Assembly: GCF_000243735.2 (NCBI RefSeq)
Contig: NZ_AHMP02000003.1
Location: 831,001-895,000 of the forward strand
Reading direction: 5' to 3'
Origin: Leptospira kmetyi serovar Malaysia str. Bejo-Iso9
GTDB taxonomy: Bacteria; Spirochaetota; Leptospiria; Leptospirales; Leptospiraceae
Length of the DNA stretch: 64,000 nucleotides
The notes beneath the pieces were generated by a model. The model was not told the origin of the DNA and did not search any database. It saw only the letters and a program-made list of their open reading frames with translations. The position numbers were made by a program, and so were the translations under genes. Shown piece by piece: positions 1 through 17,757 of this stretch (positions are counted from its first letter, which is position 1; every line of letters starts with the position of its first letter).

Positions 1-528
<528 letters not shown>

Positions 529-549
529 AATTCGTTTTAGGGAGAAGTG

Positions 550-578
550 CGGAGGTTTTGTTTCAAGACAAACCTCCG
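550..578 (+). terminator. Stem-loop downstream of the SPFH gene
   Basis: A perfect 9-bp stem (550-558 with 570-578, CGGAGGTTT/AAACCTCCG) and an 11-base loop lie 21 bases after the stop codon. There is no clear T-run after it, so it may be a processing or stabilising hairpin rather than a classical intrinsic terminator. Confidence 0.4.
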
Positions 579-700
579 TGTGGGAACTCATACGCGGTCC
601 AGATCTGCAGAAGTCGCCTAGGTTTTCAGGAATTTGTGGGAACTCTTACAAGGAACGTGAACTCGAAAATTTTCCCGACAAAGATTGTGGGAACTCATAC
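579..700 (+). repeat. Three spaced copies of a 15-bp motif TGTGGGAACTCNTAC
   Basis: Copies lie at 579-593, 635-649 and 686-700, differing only at one position (A/T/A). Spacers are unrelated in sequence and 41 and 36 bases long. The same motif recurs at 23074-23088 (+) and 22927-22941 (-). It fills the convergent gap between the SPFH gene and fliN. Confidence 0.8.
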
Positions 701-718
701 AAAATCAAAGACGACGAC

Positions 719-1243
719 TCAAAGTCTTCTGCTTTGTTCCACGATCTCCGTGATCTGAATTCCGTAAAAATCGTCCATAGCCACGAGTTTACCTCTTCCG
801 ACCAAACGACCGTTGGCAAGAATATCTAAATCTTCACCGACATTCTTATCCAATTCTACGACGACGCCCTCGTTCAGACCGTTTACGTCCTTGATATACA
901 TGTTCGTTCTTCCCAACTCCACCGTAAGAGCCAGGTTTACGTCCATCAGCAAATTTAAGTTTGTGGATTGTGTCGGAGAAGATTGTCTAGAAGACGGTCT
1001 TGGTGCGGACGGAGCGGGAGTAGAAGATGGTCCAAGCGCCGCGGAAATATCCGCAAACGAAGGAGCGTCGCCACCGGCTCCTCCGCCACCACCGGCCGGA
1101 GCATCGCCCCCGCCGCCCAGCAAAGAATCCAATTCTCCACTGAGATTAAAATCGGATCCGCTTCCGGCTCCCGGTGCGGCGTCACCTCCGCCTCCCGTCA
1201 ACAGAGCGTCTATGTCTTCTTGTGAGAGCGAACCTTCACCCAT
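719..1243 (-). CDS. fliN: Flagellar motor switch protein FliN
   Basis: The 174-residue protein has a C-terminal SPOA domain (about residues 98-171). It shows the FliN pattern of a short beta-rich core with VNLALTVELGR, VVELDKNVGEDLDI and a GKLVAMDDFYGIQITEI ending. FliN forms the distal part of the cytoplasmic C-ring with FliM and FliG, binding export and chemotaxis components. The N-terminus is unusual: residues 1-95 carry a SLSQEDIDALL motif (a FliM/FliN-type N-terminal element), followed by a Gly/Ala/Pro/Ser-rich low-complexity linker. The ATG at 1243 is preceded by AAGGAG at good spacing. Another ATG 7 bases upstream is too close to that ribosome site. The gene stands apart from other C-ring genes; fliG is 30 kb away. 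Confidence 0.93.
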   Translation of the reverse strand: MGEGSLSQEDIDALLTGGGGDAAPGAGSGSDFNLSGELDSLLGGGGDAPAGGGGGAGGDAPSFADISAALGPSSTPAPSAPRPSSRQSSPTQSTNLNLLMDVNLALTVELGRTNMYIKDVNGLNEGVVVELDKNVGEDLDILANGRLVGRGKLVAMDDFYGIQITEIVEQSRRL

Positions 1244-1259
1244 TTTTCATTCTCCTTCG

Positions 1260-1291
<32 letters not shown>

Positions 1292-1330
1292 CAGATTCCT
1301 ACAAGAGTATTTTCAGATTCAAACGAGGTA

Positions 1331-2638
<1,308 letters not shown>

Positions 2639-2672
2639 TCTCGGTTTTTTTGATAAAAAGTGGTGCATTCAT

Positions 2673-2699
2673 TCAATCCGGAGTCTATTATTCCGATAA
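2673..2699 (+). promoter_or_regulatory. Candidate sigma-28 (FliA) promoter for the fcpB-like gene
   Basis: TCAA at 2673-2676, exactly 15 bases, then TCCGATAA at 2692-2699. The flagellar sigma-28 consensus is TAAA-N15-GCCGATAA, so each box has one mismatch and the spacing is exact. It lies 77 bases upstream of a probable flagellar sheath gene. The transcription start has not been mapped. Confidence 0.45.
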
Positions 2700-2761
2700 T
2701 ACAACATAGGGATCTATAGCCAGACTAAGGTCTTGTTATCGGATTCAAATATCCGCTTCAC

Positions 2762-3604
<843 letters not shown>

Positions 3605-3607
3605 TAA

Positions 3608-4108
3608 GTGCGTTACATTCTCCCTTGTCCCCGATGCCAGACGGAACTCAGAATTCCCATTGATTTGGGAAAACTGACCGTCCGGTGTCCGCGGTGCTAC
3701 GAATCCTTTTTATTCGACCCTGAGAACGCCGGTAAACACGGTGTGGGTTATTTCGAAAAAGGTTCTCAAGAAGAGAATCCCTATCGCAAAAGTTTTTTAG
3801 ACGCCCTTTGGGAAAGTCTCAGACGCAACTTCTACGACTTTAGATCCCGATTTCAAAACATACGACCGTTTGCACAAACCCCGGGTAAAAGACTCGCTCG
3901 GAATTTTCTTTTGATACTTTTGACGATCGGAATCGTTCGTACCTGTTTCTTTTCTCCGTTTCAGGATCTACGCAATCCGGATCCGTTTTCCAATTCCAAT
4001 TCTCCGCAGGAAGTTCAACCTCAGGAAATCGTTCCGGAAGAACCGAATATTCCCTCCACTCCTCCTTCCGAAGAAGAACAACAAGTCAAACCCGAGTTTC
4101 AAATCTAA
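3608..4108 (+). CDS. Zinc-ribbon membrane-anchored protein
   Basis: The 166-residue protein starts with a zinc-ribbon (Cys7-x2-Cys10 and Cys27-x2-Cys30, both as CPRC) of the MJ0042/zinc-finger type often found at the N-terminus of bacterial envelope proteins. A single hydrophobic segment follows at about 98-115, then a Pro/Glu-rich tail that would face the periplasm. The function is unknown. GTG at 3608 is chosen because it lies 3 bases after the upstream stop and gives the ribbon at the N-terminus. The tight spacing suggests translational coupling to the fcpB-like gene. Confidence 0.6.
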   Translation: MRYILPCPRCQTELRIPIDLGKLTVRCPRCYESFLFDPENAGKHGVGYFEKGSQEENPYRKSFLDALWESLRRNFYDFRSRFQNIRPFAQTPGKRLARNFLLILLTIGIVRTCFFSPFQDLRNPDPFSNSNSPQEVQPQEIVPEEPNIPSTPPSEEEQQVKPEFQI

Positions 4109-4126
4109 GGGTTTTGTTTCCGCGTT

Positions 4127-4915
4127 TTGAATCTGCTCGTTTGCAAAGAAGAATGGAGAATTTCGAACTCGAATCGATTCTACATCGACGATCGGCAAAG
4201 AATCGAACATATATGCAAAATTTTGAATAAATCGGAAGGCTCCCGTTTGAAAGCCGGTTTGATCGATCATTCCTTGGGAAGATGGATCATCGATACGATT
4301 TCGCCGGATCGAATCGAAGGAACTTATAAACCGATCTTAAAACCGAAACCCCGTTTTCCGGAAGTTCATATTTTACTGGCGATCAATCGTCCTCCTACGG
4401 TTCGAAAAATTCTTCAGTTGGCCGGAACCTGGGGCGTCGCATCGATTCAATTTTTTATCAGCAAAAACTCCCGCAAAGAATATCTCACCTCCCCGGTTTG
4501 GAAGAAAGATGAAATCGAATCCGAGCTGATCGAAGGGATGGAACAAGGAAAGAATATATTTCTTCCGAAGATCAGTTTCGATTTTGTAAACCGTCCGGAA
4601 ACGATCCTTTCCGAAAAATTGAAACAAACGGAGTTTCAGTTTCGACTGATCTTGGACCGAAAAGGTCAAACCCTCCCCCGCATCGTCGAGGACCGAAAAA
4701 CACATTCAAATTTTGGAATATTCTCGATTGAAAATCCGATTCGAATCTTAGTCGCCATCGGACCGGAAAGCGGTTTTGTCCGAACCGAAATCGACTTTTG
4801 GAAACGAAACGGTTTTACCGACTTGAATCTTTCCACGAACGTATTACGCACCGAAACCGCGGTCGCGTTTTTACTCGCAAGACTCGAAGAAAGAAGTCTT
4901 TTTTTAAAAAGTTAG
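4127..4915 (+). CDS. rsmE: RsmE-family 16S rRNA (uracil-1498-N3) methyltransferase, copy 1
   Basis: The 262-residue protein matches RsmE from end to end: an N-terminal MNLLVC...E and PUA-like region, then a SPOUT methyltransferase domain. Its cofactor-binding knot contains IGPESGF and NVLRTETAVAFLLARL. RsmE methylates U1498 of 16S rRNA. The start is a TTG (the MNLL N-terminus is typical of the family) with no convincing ribosome site, so it may depend on translation of the gene 18 bases upstream. A second, more divergent RsmE is encoded at 42924-43640. This copy keeps the canonical LRTETA, so it is the better candidate for the housekeeping enzyme. Its 3' end overlaps the convergent gene by 12 bases. 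Confidence 0.85.
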   Translation: MNLLVCKEEWRISNSNRFYIDDRQRIEHICKILNKSEGSRLKAGLIDHSLGRWIIDTISPDRIEGTYKPILKPKPRFPEVHILLAINRPPTVRKILQLAGTWGVASIQFFISKNSRKEYLTSPVWKKDEIESELIEGMEQGKNIFLPKISFDFVNRPETILSEKLKQTEFQFRLILDRKGQTLPRIVEDRKTHSNFGIFSIENPIRILVAIGPESGFVRTEIDFWKRNGFTDLNLSTNVLRTETAVAFLLARLEERSLFLKS

Positions 4916-6547
4916 ATTGCTCGAAAACAATACTTTCTGTTCGTCTTGAGCCTGGTATTGGCCCGATGCGGTATCATATACCCATTTACGAACGTTTTGA
5001 AGACGAACCGCGGCAAATCCCAAGTTGATCGCCAATTCCAAGGCGCCTTGAGAACGATCGTCGAGTTTAAACGCTTCCTTGTTTTCGTCGAATCCCTTCT
5101 TCATATAATATCCGTTTAACAGAACCAAGGTGCCCAGCGGAACGTAAACCCCCACGAATATCCTGGAATTGTTCGGTCCCGAATAATTCTCATAGTTGGA
5201 TTCGATCGCGATTCTATAAAAGTTGAAGAGGACGGTTGTAAAATATCCTTTGATCTTTGCGGCGTCCGGATCGGCCAACTTTGCGGCTTCGAGTTTTGTC
5301 TGCGGAATATTACTCTGAAGATTGCTTTGATATCGTTCCAATTCGTAGAAACTGTCGAAATACATTGGTATATACGTCGCGCTCATATTTCTGTATTCCG
5401 GTTTGACTTGAAGATAAATATCCTTTCCGCCTAAACGAAGAATCGCTCCGTAGTGAGTTCCTTTCGCGTTGTCGATCTGTTTGATCTTGTTCACGTCGTA
5501 ATAAGGGGTCAGTTCTATGTATTTCGAACTGAGAAGTTTATATTCGAAATCGAAACCGGTGATCGTCAATTTTTCCGTGGAACGCACAAGAGGATTGTTG
5601 TTATCGTCCACCTTCAATCTTCCCGTCGTATCGAACTTGAGTTCAAGAGGAGCCTTGTTGTCAAAGGCGGTCGTATAACCGATCGCGAAACGATTGCTGA
5701 AGTTATCCTGATTGAAAAGTTCTTTGAGGTTCTGCGGCTTTTCGGGTTTTTTCTCCGCGGGAATCATCTCTTCCTTCTTTTCTTTCGTTTTTTGATCCTC
5801 GATCAAAGCGCGATAGGATTCTTTTTCTTCCGCGCCGACTTCTTCGTAGACCTTTCTTCTTCCCGCCTCGTCCGCTACGTTTCCTTGACCTACGGTAAGC
5901 ATGGAAAGAAGTCGGGAACGTCCCGAAATGATATCAAACAATTTGAATCCGATCGCGATCGGTCGTATATAAACGCGGGCCGAACTCACTTCTCTCGAAT
6001 AGATCGAGTTGGTAAAAACCTGAACTCCTCCGAAATCGGAATTCATATCCGCCTGAAGACCCACGTTATACACATCCAAACGTTGGTTGTTCACGTATCG
6101 GTTTACGATCGTTCCGTGACCGATATAACCGTCGAACATCTTTCCCAAATACGCGGAATACGTAATTTCTCCGGGTGTGTATTTCCCGAACTGACCGAAC
6201 CAGATATTGTTGATCACACGAAGATAATCGCTTTTTTCGTTGTAATCGAAGGATCTTAGTTTTCCGATCTTAGAATTTTCCTGCTTCGGATCCACGTCAT
6301 ACATCAGAAAGTTCAACGGAACCGTAAGAGAGGCTCCGAAATCTCCGCCGAAATTTAAATTCACGGTTGGAGCGACATAGAGATAGTAGTCGTTTTGGTA
6401 TTTATTGATCCCGAGATCGTATGTAAACGGATCGGCCGGGTGCATATACTGTCTTCCAGGAGGCATCCAAAGCTGTGCTTGAATTCCTGTCTGAATCGCG
6501 AAGAAGAGAAATAGAAATGTAATTAGATATTTCGAACGTTTGGTCAT
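4904..6547 (-). CDS. Putative outer-membrane beta-barrel protein
   Basis: The 547-residue protein has a clear signal peptide (about 1-24, ending IQAQ). Alternating aromatic/hydrophobic strands fill the length, such as YYLYVAPTVNLNFGGDFGASLTV and GYFTTVLFNFYRIAIESNYENY (split here only by position, about 55-75 and 420-440). The chain ends in Phe (VLFSSNLTF), a terminal signature of BAM-inserted barrels. A charged Lys/Glu-rich insertion at about 240-275 may be a surface or periplasmic loop. I do not recognise a named family. The gene is monocistronic, facing away from metY across a 299-base gap. Confidence 0.7.
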   Translation of the reverse strand: MTKRSKYLITFLFLFFAIQTGIQAQLWMPPGRQYMHPADPFTYDLGINKYQNDYYLYVAPTVNLNFGGDFGASLTVPLNFLMYDVDPKQENSKIGKLRSFDYNEKSDYLRVINNIWFGQFGKYTPGEITYSAYLGKMFDGYIGHGTIVNRYVNNQRLDVYNVGLQADMNSDFGGVQVFTNSIYSREVSSARVYIRPIAIGFKLFDIISGRSRLLSMLTVGQGNVADEAGRRKVYEEVGAEEKESYRALIEDQKTKEKKEEMIPAEKKPEKPQNLKELFNQDNFSNRFAIGYTTAFDNKAPLELKFDTTGRLKVDDNNNPLVRSTEKLTITGFDFEYKLLSSKYIELTPYYDVNKIKQIDNAKGTHYGAILRLGGKDIYLQVKPEYRNMSATYIPMYFDSFYELERYQSNLQSNIPQTKLEAAKLADPDAAKIKGYFTTVLFNFYRIAIESNYENYSGPNNSRIFVGVYVPLGTLVLLNGYYMKKGFDENKEAFKLDDRSQGALELAINLGFAAVRLQNVRKWVYDTASGQYQAQDEQKVLFSSNLTF

Positions 6548-8151
<1,604 letters not shown>

Positions 8152-8154
8152 TCC

Positions 8155-8175
8155 GTCAGTCGATCTGACTTTTTT
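8155..8175 (+). terminator. Weak terminator-like hairpin between metY and metX
   Basis: GTCAG at 8155-8159 pairs with CTGAC at 8165-8169 and six Ts follow (8170-8175). The stem is only 5 bp, so it may attenuate rather than stop transcription leaving metY. Confidence 0.4.
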
Positions 8176-8188
8176 GGTAATTTAAAGA

Positions 8189-8256
8189 GCCACTTTTCTT
8201 TTCATTTCCCGTCCAAGAAAGTAACTGAAAAGTTACGCGGTGAAAAGGAAAGTGGC
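8189..8256 (+). promoter_or_regulatory. Long structured leader element in front of metX
   Basis: Bases 8189-8204 pair with 8241-8256 as a 16-bp helix with a single G-U pair. Inside is a GAAA-capped 6-bp hairpin (8221-8226 with 8231-8236), with unpaired bases 8205-8220 on one side and GCGG (8237-8240) on the other. The 3' arm holds the only purine-rich AAAAGGAAAG stretch before the metX ATG at 8268. No T-run follows, so it is not an intrinsic terminator. The layout suggests a cis-regulatory RNA or attenuator. It does not match the SAM riboswitch classes I can recall. Confidence 0.5.
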
Positions 8257-8267
8257 AACCAAAACTT

Positions 8268-9368
<1,101 letters not shown>

Positions 9369-9400
9369 AGATAAAAAGAACCGAGAATTCAACGAACGAT

Positions 9401-10018
9401 ATGACCCCCCTTGAAAAAAAGACATCCATCGATCTCGCTCTAAAAGAAAGACCGGACTTCGCTTATATTCTCAATTTGATTCCTTCCGGTTCGAGGGTTT
9501 TGGATTTGGGATGTGGAAACGGAACGTTGCTCTATCTTTTAAAAGAAAAAGGAATCCGCGGCCAAGGAATTGAAAAAGACGAGGATTGTATCGTGGAATG
9601 TATCCAACGAGGAGTTTACGTTCATCACGGTGACATCGACGAAGGTTTGGAACACCATCAAGACAAACGTTTTGATTACGTCATTCTCAACCAAACGATT
9701 CAGGAAACTAGAAATCCCGGCGAAATCTTAAAAGAATCCTTACGAATCGGTAAGAAGGTCATCGTTGCGTTTCCGAACTTCGGCCACTGGAACGTTCGTT
9801 GGACGATCTTAACGACCGGAAAAACACCCGTTACGGATCTGCTTCCGTATCGCTGGTTCAACACTCCGAATCTTCACTTTCTTTCGGTGCTGGACTTTGT
9901 CGAATTCTGCGAGATTCAAAAGTTTAAGATCGAAGACAAGGCGTACTTCAGAGATAAATCGCGGGTAAGAATTTTTCCAAACTTCTTCTCCAAACTTGCG
10001 CTTTTCGTAATATCTTAA
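9401..10018 (+). CDS. metW: MetW-like methyltransferase-fold protein
   Basis: The 205-residue protein carries the SAM-binding VLDLGCGNGTLLYLL motif (about 33-47), GIEKDEDCIVECIQRG and a later FPNFGHWNVR block typical of MetW. MetW is found next to metX in many bacteria and is thought to assist homoserine O-acetyltransferase. Its exact reaction is not firmly established. Its position 32 bases after metX supports that link. The ATG follows a weak ribosome site. Confidence 0.92.
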   Translation: MTPLEKKTSIDLALKERPDFAYILNLIPSGSRVLDLGCGNGTLLYLLKEKGIRGQGIEKDEDCIVECIQRGVYVHHGDIDEGLEHHQDKRFDYVILNQTIQETRNPGEILKESLRIGKKVIVAFPNFGHWNVRWTILTTGKTPVTDLLPYRWFNTPNLHFLSVLDFVEFCEIQKFKIEDKAYFRDKSRVRIFPNFFSKLALFVIS

Positions 10019-10045
10019 ACATATATTATTTTTTGAATATAATGT

Positions 10046-10087
10046 TATTTTGTTATTATAATATTCGAATATTATAATAACAAAATA
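10046..10087. terminator. 42-bp perfect AT-rich palindrome between convergent metW and ddl
   Basis: The two 21-base arms are exact reverse complements, centred on CG at 10066/10067 within TTCGAA. Apart from four G/C pairs it is all A/T. It sits 28 bases after metW and 44 bases after ddl, so a bidirectional terminator is the simplest reading. Cruciform extrusion or protein binding is also possible. Confidence 0.65.
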
Positions 10088-10130
10088 TTAAAACAAAAAA
10101 TTCCGCGAAAGTCCGTTCACAAGGCGCGCT

Positions 10131-13402
<3,272 letters not shown>

Positions 13403-13404
13403 AT

Positions 13405-14169
13405 ATGGAACCGTTTGCAATCGAACTCAAAAACGTTCACAAGTCTTTCGGCAAAAGAAAGATTCTCGCGGGAATGGATCTGCACGTAAAAAAGGGAGAA
13501 ACCCTCGTGATACTCGGACCTTCCGGAACCGGAAAATCCGTAACGCTCAAGCATATCACCGGACTTTTGGAACCCGACGCGGGAGATTGTTATATCTTCG
13601 GAGAAAGTATTTCCCGAGTCAGTCCCAAAGTAAAAACGAAACTCAGGGCGAGAATGGGGGTCCTCTTTCAATCCGGAGCCTTAATCAACTGGCTGACGGT
13701 ATTCGACAACGTTGCCTTGCCGCTCCGAGAACACAAACTCGCATCCCAAGAAAAGATCAAAGAAATCGTGATGGAAAAATTGAAACTCGTGGATATGGTG
13801 ATCGCAAAGGATAACTTTCCGAACGATATATCCGGAGGTATGAAAAAACGCGCGGGAATCGCAAGAGCGATTACGACAAACCCGGAGATCATTCTGTATG
13901 ACGAACCCACGTCGGGTTTGGATCCCGTGATGTCGAACGTAATCAACGAACTCGTGTTAAAGATCCAAAAGGAAACCGGAGCCGCGCAGGTCGTGGTGAC
14001 GCACGATATGTCGAGCGCGTATATGATCGCGGATCGGATCAGCTTCGTCTACAAGGGAAAGATCGTGTTTACCGGAACTCCCCAAGAGATTCAGAATTCG
14101 GACAACGAACTCATCCAACAGTTCATTCACGGAAAAACGACCGGACCTATGATCCTGGAAACCAAATAA
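13405..14169 (+). CDS. mlaF: MlaF-type ABC transporter ATP-binding protein
   Basis: The 254-residue ATPase has Walker A GPSGTGKS (about 36-43), a Q-loop in [19 protein letters not shown], the ABC signature in [17 protein letters not shown], Walker [14 protein letters not shown] and the switch histidine in VVTHDMSS. The GALF/INWLTV region and PTSGLDPV are typical of Mkl/MlaF. It powers the MlaE permease. The ATG at 13405 is two bases after the mlaE stop; a TTG six bases earlier overlaps that stop and is less likely. Confidence 0.94.
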   Translation: MEPFAIELKNVHKSFGKRKILAGMDLHVKKGETLVILGPSGTGKSVTLKHITGLLEPDAGDCYIFGESISRVSPKVKTKLRARMGVLFQSGALINWLTVFDNVALPLREHKLASQEKIKEIVMEKLKLVDMVIAKDNFPNDISGGMKKRAGIARAITTNPEIILYDEPTSGLDPVMSNVINELVLKIQKETGAAQVVVTHDMSSAYMIADRISFVYKGKIVFTGTPQEIQNSDNELIQQFIHGKTTGPMILETK

Positions 14170-14200
14170 AGGCCCCCAACCCATATAAGGAGAATTGAAT

Positions 14201-14950
<750 letters not shown>

Positions 14951-15046
14951 TATCATAAGTTTTTTTCAAAATTTTGGGCTTTATTTTTTCGACAGGTTCA
15001 ATAAAATCTTAAAGACCGCCGTAATTTAATTTATTTTTATATTATA

Positions 15047-15934
15047 ATGAAAGAATATACAATCTCCATCATCGGAACCGGAATCATGGGCCGCGGCATC
15101 GCGGAAAATCTCGGCAAGGCCGGACATAAACTCAGACTCTACGCGCGCGATCTTTCCAAAATCGCGGATCTAAAAAACGAAAAAACTTCGCTCTTCCGTT
15201 CTCCCGCGGAAGCGGCCAAAGAAAGCGATCTGGTCGTTCTTTGTCTTACAGAAGACGCAGTGGTCGAAACGGAAACGATTTCTTCCGGACTTTTAGATGC
15301 AAAACCTCCGATCATTTTGGATTGCGGGACGACTTCCCTGCCTCTTACCTTACGACTCGCAAAGGAATGTGCGGATCGAAAGATTCGTTTTTACGATTCT
15401 CCGATGACGGGTTCCAAAAACGCGGCAAGAGACGGACAAATTCTTTTTATGGTGGGAGCGAACGAAGAAGAAGTTTCGGACATTCGATTTTTCTTCGAGA
15501 TTTGCGGAAAGAACACGGAATACTGCGGTTCTCTCGGCGGCGGACAAAAAGCAAAACTCGCCCTCAACATGATCCAAGCGGGAATCTTTCAGGTTTATAT
15601 GGAAGGTTTTGAACTCGCAAAAAATTCCGGAATCGAACCGGAAATCTTAAAGAACATTCTTCTTCAATCGGCCGCAAAATCCGGAATCGCCGAGTTCAAG
15701 TTTCCGTTCGTGTTCAACGGAAACTACGAAACTCATTTTTCCTTAAAGAATATGAGAAAGGACGTCTACCACGCGATGGAACTCGCAAAGGAAAACAAGA
15801 CGGACCTTTCTCTTTGTAAAAATCTTCCTGCGATCTACGACTCCGGTATGAAAGCCGGTTTCGGCGAAAAAGATTTTTGCAGTCTAAACGAAGTCACAGC
15901 GAAGATCCGTCCGCCCAAATCAAAGAATCCGTAA
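15047..15934 (+). CDS. Beta-hydroxyacid dehydrogenase family (GLYR/3-HIBADH-like)
   Basis: The 295-residue protein starts with an NAD(P)-binding Rossmann motif, [15 protein letters not shown]. It has the [14 protein letters not shown] substrate loop and the family catalytic lysine in QKAKLALNM (about Lys170). Members reduce short aldehydes such as glyoxylate or succinic semialdehyde, or oxidise 3-hydroxyisobutyrate; the substrate cannot be told from sequence alone. The leader is very AT-rich and shows no ribosome site before the ATG. The 3' end overlaps the convergent gene by 41 bases. Confidence 0.85.
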   Translation: MKEYTISIIGTGIMGRGIAENLGKAGHKLRLYARDLSKIADLKNEKTSLFRSPAEAAKESDLVVLCLTEDAVVETETISSGLLDAKPPIILDCGTTSLPLTLRLAKECADRKIRFYDSPMTGSKNAARDGQILFMVGANEEEVSDIRFFFEICGKNTEYCGSLGGGQKAKLALNMIQAGIFQVYMEGFELAKNSGIEPEILKNILLQSAAKSGIAEFKFPFVFNGNYETHFSLKNMRKDVYHAMELAKENKTDLSLCKNLPAIYDSGMKAGFGEKDFCSLNEVTAKIRPPKSKNP

Positions 15935-16439
15935 GGGCCTTTCCGTCTTCGTCCACTTTCAATCGGATATGAACGCTTTCGTCTCGAAGTCGTTTTTCAT
16001 AATCCAATGCCTTGGTTTCGTTTACGTAAAAACGTTCGTTCCCGATTTTGAATCGTCCGTATTGACAGGTTCCGCGCAGATACAACTTGCAAACTTTACG
16101 ATCTTGTAATGTTTCTGCGTTGCAGTTTTCGACGAAGGTTCCATCCCCTTCTTCGATTTTACCCGGATGAGAATAACATACGCAGTGCGCTGCATTCTTA
16201 TCAAATTTATAAGATTCGTCCTGATTGTCGGTCGATGAGGTGCAAACCGAATACGTCTGATATTCGATATTGTATCGAAGATAATGACCGGACAACAAAT
16301 CGCGCGGATCGTATCCGCTTACGGGAAGAATCAATTCTTTCCCGGACTTCTTTATAAATTCCAAATATACGATTTCGGACGCAAAAAACGCGACCGGGAT
16401 CAAAAGCGCGATCGGTAAAAGAATCTTAAGGATTTTCAT
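15894..16439 (-). CDS. GDYXXLXY-domain membrane-anchored protein
   Basis: The 181-residue protein has an N-terminal membrane segment (about 4-22). Near residues 44-60 it has [17 protein letters not shown], a variant of the GDYMxLxY signature (here SGHYLRY). The remainder is probably periplasmic, with several Cys residues in C-x-C and similar spacings. Genes of this family are commonly paired with a DUF2157 membrane protein, as here: its ATG overlaps the DUF2157 stop by four bases. The function of the pair is unknown. Confidence 0.8.
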   Translation of the reverse strand: MKILKILLPIALLIPVAFFASEIVYLEFIKKSGKELILPVSGYDPRDLLSGHYLRYNIEYQTYSVCTSSTDNQDESYKFDKNAAHCVCYSHPGKIEEGDGTFVENCNAETLQDRKVCKLYLRGTCQYGRFKIGNERFYVNETKALDYEKRLRDESVHIRLKVDEDGKALTDSLIWADGSSL

Positions 16440-17620
16440 TCTTGTTCTCCCAAAAAGGTTCTCACCCTTCCTTTAAATTTCAGATAACCGACCGTCAACG
16501 CGATGATTAGAATTCCGGATAGGATCAAACCGAAGCCCGTATACGAAAGGGAACCGAATAAATCGAAGTAGAAATACAAAAAGCGAATTCCGATGACCGC
16601 GATGGAAAGATCGAAAATTCTTTTGTGGGAACGAAACGCGGAGGCGATTCCCAACCAAAACACGACGAACAACAAAGCGGGAATCATCGAAACGATTCGA
16701 TTCCATACGCTTGCCAAGAACGTTTCCTGCATCGTATGAAGAAAGAAGATCGGAAAGTATAAAAGAAACAACGCAACCAAACTGATCGTAAAGGATTTCT
16801 TTTGCATCTTCGAAAACGAATCCGTTTTGAACAAAAGAAAAACTCCCGGAACGAGTCCGATCAAACGAATCCAAACGTTGCTCCAAGGATAATCCTTCAA
16901 CGCTTGCAGCCAGGATTCCTTGCTTCCATCCAAGGAAGAATACCAAAGATCATACGAAGGTCTAAATCCCCAAAAGGCGCTTCCCGCGACTAAGAACAAT
17001 AGGGTCCATAAAAAGAGAGAACCTTTGCGGGATTCCCAGGAAAACTTTTCGGACGCGAGCCAGATCGTATAAAATCCGATCGTACAAAAGAAGAAATAAT
17101 TCTCCCAATACGTTTTGTCGAAACCGGAATTCTGATCCAAAATCCAACCGGTCAAAAAGATCTGAAATCCGATCAACCAAAGATGGAGTAACGTCTTGGA
17201 ATCCGTCGCAAGAAGAAATAAAAAATTGAGAATACACCAAAGAGCGGCCGCTTCGTAGTATTCTCCCCCTCTGTGATAGACTTGGGAAACGAGTCCGATC
17301 ATTCCGAGGATCAACATGGAATTGAACACGGTAAATACGGTGAGTAAATTCGGATTCTCCCGTTTCCAAAAGGCGAGACCCGATACGATCACAAGCAAAG
17401 AAAGACCGGCGCCTAACTTTAAGAAATCGTGAAGTTCTTCCCAGTTGGCGGCGATGATCGCGATCACTCCGATCCCGATCACAAAGACGCCCAATACGAT
17501 AAAAGAATAATATAGATAGGGAGTTTTACGGGTTTCTTCGAATTTTAAAATCGCGTCCGATTGTTCGGATCGAATTAAACCTTCTTCCACCCATTTTTTG
17601 AGTTTTTGTTCCAAACGCAT
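16436..17620 (-). CDS. DUF2157 polytopic membrane protein
   Basis: The 394-residue protein has a short cytoplasmic start ([23 protein letters not shown]) characteristic of DUF2157, followed by about ten hydrophobic segments. The biochemical role of the family is not established. It is translationally coupled to the GDYXXLXY gene through a four-base overlap, so the two probably form a complex. The ATG lies close to the beginning of the conserved domain. Confidence 0.85.
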   Translation of the reverse strand: MRLEQKLKKWVEEGLIRSEQSDAILKFEETRKTPYLYYSFIVLGVFVIGIGVIAIIAANWEELHDFLKLGAGLSLLVIVSGLAFWKRENPNLLTVFTVFNSMLILGMIGLVSQVYHRGGEYYEAAALWCILNFLFLLATDSKTLLHLWLIGFQIFLTGWILDQNSGFDKTYWENYFFFCTIGFYTIWLASEKFSWESRKGSLFLWTLLFLVAGSAFWGFRPSYDLWYSSLDGSKESWLQALKDYPWSNVWIRLIGLVPGVFLLFKTDSFSKMQKKSFTISLVALFLLYFPIFFLHTMQETFLASVWNRIVSMIPALLFVVFWLGIASAFRSHKRIFDLSIAVIGIRFLYFYFDLFGSLSYTGFGLILSGILIIALTVGYLKFKGRVRTFLGEQE

Positions 17621-17673
17621 AGATGCAGGATTTTAGGAACGACCGACTTTAAGACAAGGAAATTTTTTTCGTT

Positions 17674-17717
17674 ACCGGGTCCCTCCGTTACTCGTTTCAC
17701 GGAGGAAAAAACCCGGT
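17674..17717. terminator. Two-tier stem-loop between the M48 and DUF2157 genes
   Basis: ACCGGGT (17674-17680) pairs with ACCCGGT (17711-17717). Inside, CCTCCGT (17682-17688) pairs with ACGGAGG (17699-17705). The stretch lies after the M48 stop in its direction of transcription. Homopolymer runs flank and interrupt it, so a terminator is likely but not textbook. Confidence 0.5.
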
Positions 17718-17757
17718 CTTTGCGGGGACTTCGTTTTAATATACGCTTTGTTAGCGG

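Noticed and set aside
579..700. CRISPR-like array of three short repeats
   Set aside because: Repeats are only 15 bases, spacers differ in length, copies recur singly and inverted elsewhere, and no cas gene is present.
5453..6259. 268-residue open frame antisense to the barrel protein
   Set aside because: Composition is that of a shadow frame (Phe/Arg/Ile-rich), without family motifs, while the minus frame has a signal peptide and barrel pattern.
8189..8256. Known SAM-II riboswitch before metX
   Set aside because: The H-type pseudoknot sequence I recall for SAM-II is not present; the element is a long hairpin with an internal loop.
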